A stretch of DNA of 64,000 nt from Fen-1258 sp041658245 (lineage in GTDB: Bacteria > Bacteroidota > Ignavibacteria > Ignavibacteriales > Melioribacteraceae). Shown here piece after piece: positions 60,913 through 64,000 of this stretch. Where the stretch lies: the NCBI GenBank assembly GCA_041658245.1, contig JBBAAM010000011.1, positions 1-64,000 on the forward strand, written 5' to 3'. The notes beneath the pieces were generated by a model, which saw only the letters and a list, made by a program, of their open reading frames with translations, was not told the origin of the DNA and made no database searches. The position numbers and the translations under genes were made by a program. How positions within the stretch are numbered: position 1 is the stretch's first letter; every line of letters begins with the position of its first letter.

Positions 60913-61047
60913 TAAAACTACCCCTCTAAAAAAAATGAAAATAACAATTAAATACATCGAACAAGAAATATTTATAAATTCAAATACATGCTCAACGGTG
61001 ACAAAATTAGAAATAGTTTTTAAAACAAATATCTTTTTATTTCTATG

Positions 61048-61398
61048 CTATAAGTTCTTTGCCATCATTACAATTTGATTTGCCTGCTTTTGATTATACT
61101 CAAAAGCAATTTTTTTGTGATTCACCAGATCAATAATAGTTCCTATCATACAGAAACCACATGTAAGAAGATAAAGAATTCCCATACCAATTTGGTCTGT
61201 TAAAAATCTTTGAATTCCGGAGATCCCGAGAAATCCAACGAAGGTTACAAGCAAAATTGTTTGAGGGTCTTTTCTTCTTGCTCGATAAATATTTGCAAAT
61301 TGAAATGCTTGTTTATCATCCATGTTTTTGATGATACTGGAAATATACATTTGCTCTTCGCCCATAATTTCAGGTAGCATTTCTAGAACGTTAGCCAT
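61048..61398 (-). CDS. TM2-domain membrane protein
   Basis: A 116-residue protein with two closely spaced helices in the TM2 pattern: L-L-V-T-F-V-G-F-L-G-I-S-G-I-Q-R-F-L-T-D, then G-I-L-Y-L-L-T-C-G-F-C-M-I-G-T-I-I-D. The N-terminal half is a soluble helical region. Function unknown for the family. Its ATG overlaps the DUF2752 gene end by eight bases, so the two probably act together. Confidence 0.9.
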   Translation of the reverse strand: MANVLEMLPEIMGEEQMYISSIIKNMDDKQAFQFANIYRARRKDPQTILLVTFVGFLGISGIQRFLTDQIGMGILYLLTCGFCMIGTIIDLVNHKKIAFEYNQKQANQIVMMAKNL

Positions 61399-61714
61399 AG
61401 ATAACCTCTTTTGTTTTGTGATAGTTGTTATACATTTTATGTGAAAGTTTTATTATGCGAATAAAGATTAATACAAACGCAATAATTCCAAGAGGATGTG
61501 TTTGAATAGAATGAAAAAAATCGCCGTGATAAAAGAACGATATTGATCTGCCTAATCCGCAGCCAGGACAAAATGTTATTCCAAGATTATGAAAAGGACA
61601 AAACGAGAATTGTTGAACTTCATAAGGATTGATAGTGAGTAGAAAAACTAACCCTGCAAACCAGAGTACAGCTTCCCACTCAACAATTTTCAATATGGAT
61701 TTAATACGTTCCAT
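61391..61714 (-). CDS. DUF2752-family membrane protein
   Basis: About 107 residues with three hydrophobic segments and the DUF2752 core: S-F-C-P-F-H-N-L-G-I-T-F-C-P-G-C-G-L-G-R-S-I, including the C-P-G-C-G motif. The ATG at 61714 is preferred over a TTG at 61741. DUF2752 and TM2 genes are often neighbours in FCB genomes. Metal or redox binding by the CPGCG cysteines is possible, but no function is known. Confidence 0.88.
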   Translation of the reverse strand: MERIKSILKIVEWEAVLWFAGLVFLLTINPYEVQQFSFCPFHNLGITFCPGCGLGRSISFFYHGDFFHSIQTHPLGIIAFVLIFIRIIKLSHKMYNNYHKTKEVIYG

Positions 61715-61844
61715 TTTCTTCTTAGAGTAAACTCCGATCAAATTATACTCGAATTTTTAACTTGAATCAAGCTTCAAGTATTTAGTCGTTTAGAGAAGAG
61801 AATAGTTATAATTAAAAACATCAAAACAGAAAGATTTGTTAACA

Positions 61845-62636
61845 CTAATTAGTTTTAGCAGCGATAACGCAAATATGTTTCGACCCGCGCTTGCCAAAGA
61901 GTGAAGAAATTTTCATCAATCCTTTTGCAAGTATTTTATTAGCGAAAATCCATTGAACAACTTTTAATTTCTCGCCCATTTTAAACCATGAGTTGAATTG
62001 ATAAGCAAATCGGTCATTTAAATACACTGACCGTACAATCTTCAATGGGCTCTTTGAAATAATGGCTTCGAATGCAGAGAAGTGCTCATGTTTTAGATAA
62101 TCTGTAAGAATTACAAAACCTCCCGGTACTAAAAGCCGGAACGATTCAGTAAGTACTTTCTCTTTTTCGGTCTTGTCTAAATGCCATCCTTCAAGACCAT
62201 CGCATAATAAAACGAGGTCAAAGTGGTTAGCAGGAAATGATGAGTTTGTAATATTCGTTTCTGAAAAATGAAACCGGCTGTTATCTGCTTGTACCGGATT
62301 TTCAAGTTGTGAAAGTTTATTTACATAAGTCTCTGCTTGTTGCACAGCGGTTTTTGAAACATCTATGCCTAAGATTTCAGGCGCAAGACCATTAAAAAGA
62401 AAAGTCAATCTTCCCTTTCCGCAGCCAACATCAAGAATACGAGAATAGTTTGGTTTGAGCGAACATGCAGTTTTAACTACAAACTCGTGCCGAAGAACTT
62501 CAACAGCTTTCTTGCTATACTCCCATGGTTCTTCATTACTATAATATAATTGTTCAAAATATTCGCTGTTCTTATCAACTAAATTATTTTTATGGTCTGC
62601 AGTCATATTATAACTTTTATTCTTTTCAATACTCAA
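61845..62636 (-). CDS. Class I SAM-dependent methyltransferase
   Basis: A 263-residue protein with a Rossmann methyltransferase fold: motif I I-L-D-V-G-C-G-K-G-R, acidic strand two G-I-D-V-S, motif IV D-L-V-L-L-C-D and the post-motif L-L-V-P-G-G-F-V-I-L-T. The N-terminus N-S-E-Y-F-E-Q-L-Y-Y-S-N-E-E-P-W-E-Y resembles NodS-like or small-molecule methylases. Acceptor unknown; a lipid, quinone or small metabolite is possible. Confidence 0.85.
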   Translation of the reverse strand: MSIEKNKSYNMTADHKNNLVDKNSEYFEQLYYSNEEPWEYSKKAVEVLRHEFVVKTACSLKPNYSRILDVGCGKGRLTFLFNGLAPEILGIDVSKTAVQQAETYVNKLSQLENPVQADNSRFHFSETNITNSSFPANHFDLVLLCDGLEGWHLDKTEKEKVLTESFRLLVPGGFVILTDYLKHEHFSAFEAIISKSPLKIVRSVYLNDRFAYQFNSWFKMGEKLKVVQWIFANKILAKGLMKISSLFGKRGSKHICVIAAKTN

Positions 62637-62764
62637 ATTTTTTGGTTGTAGAATTTTTCCGTCTTCACAAATTTTTCTTTTCTTGTATAAAAGAGGTTGG
62701 TTACAAACGTATAATAAATTATTAAATTGAAATTGGCAAGATGTTTTATCGAATAAAACAAAAA

Positions 62765-62785
62765 AGCCCCGAAAAAATCGGGGCT
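62765..62785 (-). terminator. Rho-independent terminator after fbaB
   Basis: AGCCCCGA (62765-62772) and TCGGGGCT (62778-62785) form an 8-bp GC-rich stem with a five-base loop. On the minus strand it is followed by TTTTTTG. It closes the fbaB transcript. Confidence 0.88.
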
Positions 62786-62808
62786 GATGGAAATTTATTT
62801 TTATAGCT

Positions 62809-63870
62809 TTATGCTATTGTAACATCTTTACACAAATATACATCCTGAATTGTGTTAAGAAGTTTTATTCCTTCTGCAAGAGGGCGTTGAAAAGCTTTAC
62901 GTCCTGAGATCAATCCCATTCCGCCGGCGCGTTTATTAATTACAGCTGTTTTTGTTGCTTCGGCAAAATCGTTTTCTCCGCTTGCACCGCCGCTGTTTAT
63001 TAAGCCTGCACGCCCCATGTAGTTGTTCATCACTTGATAACGTGTTAGATCAATCGGATGTTCGGTTGTAAGTTCCGAGTAAACACGTTTATCAATTTTT
63101 CCGTACGAAGAATTTTCCATATTAAGTGCAGTGTATCCTCCGTTGTTTTCCGGAAGTTTTTGCTTAATAATATCCGCTTCGATTGTTACACCAAGATGAT
63201 TTGCCTGTCCGGTCAAATCTGCCGAAACGTGATAGTCTTTATCTTTTTTGAATTGAGGATTTCTAAGATAGCACCAAAGAATTGTTGCCAATCCCAGTTC
63301 ATGTGCATATTTAAAAGCTTCACTAACTTCAACAATTTGTCTTGCGCTTTCATCGGAGCCAAAATAAATTGTAGCGCCAACTGCAGCCGCTCCCATATCG
63401 TATGCCTGTTCAACTCCGGCAAACATAATCTGATCAAACTTATTGGGAAACGTAAGAAGTTCATTGTGGTTTATTTTTACAATGAAAGGAATTTTGTGAG
63501 CATATTTTCTTGCAGTCATTCCAAGCACACCAAGAGTTGATGCAACAGCATTACACCCGCCTTCCACAGCCAGCTTAACGATATTTTCCGGATCGAAGTA
63601 ATCCGGATTTTTAGCAAATGAAGCTCCAGCCGAATGTTCAATACCTTGATCTACCGGAAGAATTGATAAATAACCGGTACCGCTCAATCGCCCGGTGTTA
63701 TACATCCATTGAAGATTTCTTAATACATTATTACTTCTATCCGAAGGGAAAAAGATTCTGTCCACAAAATCCGGACCCGGCAGATGTAATTTTTCTTTCG
63801 GAAATTTTGCTTTGTAGTTGAGAAGCGAATCGGCTTCACTTCCTAAATATTCTTTGATCTTTTGAATCAT
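62809..63870 (-). CDS. fbaB: Fructose-bisphosphate aldolase class I (DhnA/FbaB type)
   Basis: A 353-residue archaeal/bacterial-type class I aldolase: G-Y-L-S-I-L-P-V-D-Q-G-I-E-H, then I-P-F-I-V-K-I-N-H-N-E-L-L, A-A-A-V-G-A-T-I-Y-F-G-S and a C-terminal SGRKAFQRPLAEGIKLLN. The Schiff-base lysine cannot be placed with certainty from the sequence alone. It catalyses cleavage or condensation of fructose-1,6-bisphosphate without a divalent metal. GAGGAT stands ahead of the ATG and a terminator follows. Confidence 0.92.
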   Translation of the reverse strand: MIQKIKEYLGSEADSLLNYKAKFPKEKLHLPGPDFVDRIFFPSDRSNNVLRNLQWMYNTGRLSGTGYLSILPVDQGIEHSAGASFAKNPDYFDPENIVKLAVEGGCNAVASTLGVLGMTARKYAHKIPFIVKINHNELLTFPNKFDQIMFAGVEQAYDMGAAAVGATIYFGSDESARQIVEVSEAFKYAHELGLATILWCYLRNPQFKKDKDYHVSADLTGQANHLGVTIEADIIKQKLPENNGGYTALNMENSSYGKIDKRVYSELTTEHPIDLTRYQVMNNYMGRAGLINSGGASGENDFAEATKTAVINKRAGGMGLISGRKAFQRPLAEGIKLLNTIQDVYLCKDVTIA

Positions 63871-63899
63871 TTTATCCTCATTTATTTTCTTAGAAATTT

Positions 63900-64000
63900 T
63901 TAGCGATTGAAATAAGCAACAACACCAACGTGAATTGTGAAAAAATCAGTCTTAGATTTTTTTGCGTTATAAATAGTTTGGCCATTAATTAATGTAATAC
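63900..64000 (-). CDS. 3' end of a gene running in from the right (C-terminal 33 residues)
   Basis: On the minus strand the frame is open from the window edge to TAA at 63900-63902. The visible tail is about 33 residues and ends H-V-G-V-V-A-Y-F-N-R. Alternating hydrophobic residues and the aromatic near the end suggest the last strand of an outer-membrane beta-barrel, but the fragment is too short to assign. It stops 30 bases before the fbaB start and could share its transcript. Confidence 0.6.
   Translation of the reverse strand, partial: ITLINGQTIYNAKKSKTDFFTIHVGVVAYFNR

Noticed and set aside
60913..60957. N-terminal extension of the cold-shock protein
   Set aside because: The extension is hydrophobic and unlike any CspA, and a GAGGGG ribosome site points to the ATG at 60912.
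63058..63540. 160-residue plus-strand open frame inside fbaB
   Set aside because: It is antisense to a highly conserved aldolase and contains no recognisable domain.

Overview
The window is a low-GC stretch of bacterial chromosome, densely coding on both strands. It most resembles the Ignavibacteria/Chlorobi/Bacteroidetes (FCB) lineage. The support is: a long-form IspG (652 aa, with the inserted central domain), a TonB-dependent receptor with a carboxypeptidase-regulatory-like N-terminus paired with a DUF4249 lipoprotein, DUF1858/DUF6132 small proteins, split pabA/pabB/pabC, a MauE-type membrane protein, and promoter-like sites of the TTTG-N19/20-TAnnTTTG Bacteroidetes type. Assignment to an Ignavibacterium/Melioribacter-like organism is inference. 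I found no rRNA, tRNA, CRISPR array or transposase gene.

Region 1 (1-14.4 kb) is a respiratory gene cluster. It begins inside a 4Fe-4S protein gene, followed by an NrfD-type quinone-interacting membrane protein, a Rieske protein and a b6-type cytochrome b. Next come a pentahaem cytochrome, a molybdopterin-oxidoreductase-fold protein, a four-cluster ferredoxin and a second NrfD protein, in the gene order of the Qrc complex and resembling alternative complex III. A small membrane protein, a four-domain tetrahaem cytochrome, a nine-haem membrane-anchored cytochrome and a NapC/NirT-like seven-haem cytochrome complete it. The molybdopterin-fold protein has only four cysteines, all in its Fe-S motif, and glutamine where the Mo ligand is expected, so it is probably an electron-transfer scaffold and not a reductase. 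Two hicBA toxin-antitoxin pairs (the second with a frameshifted toxin) and a decayed duplicate of the nine-haem cytochrome tail interrupt the cluster.

Region 2 (14.5-27 kb) is housekeeping: an MlaF-like ATPase, radA, a TPR/TolB-like protein, a GNAT acetyltransferase, a MauE/thioredoxin-like protein, pabA/pabB/pabC for p-aminobenzoate, a zinc-ribbon coiled-coil protein, a Nif3-like protein, ispG and a DJ-1/PfpI protein. Region 3 (27.1-29.1 kb) is a compact accessory insert: a PvuII-like N4-cytosine methyltransferase overlapping an HNH endonuclease, a probable type II restriction-modification pair.

Region 4 (29.1-51.2 kb) holds dnaG, two GH13 alpha-amylase-family enzymes (one cytoplasmic, one lipoprotein), a group II PLP decarboxylase, an alpha/beta hydrolase, proS, an RsmI-like methylase, a DUF1569 protein, a NifU-like scaffold, a 53-residue basic protein, ybaK, a Prc protease, a 5'-damaged MmcQ/YjbR gene, a CDF transporter with an unusual metal site, pepT, a UPF0175/DUF3368 toxin-antitoxin pair, a pyrimidine-nucleoside phosphorylase, a prohibitin-like protein, a DUF971 protein, a TlpA-like thioredoxin, DUF1858 and DUF6132 proteins and an RlpA lipoprotein.

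Region 5 (51.2-64 kb) holds the DUF4249/TonB-receptor pair, carA-carB, a response regulator, an unknown exported protein, a cold-shock protein, TM2 and DUF2752 membrane proteins, a methyltransferase, class I fructose-bisphosphate aldolase and the tail of one more gene. Many intergenic gaps, particularly convergent ones, hold hairpins built from short repeated words, and three carry MITE-like palindromes. One such word has been copied in frame into ispG.
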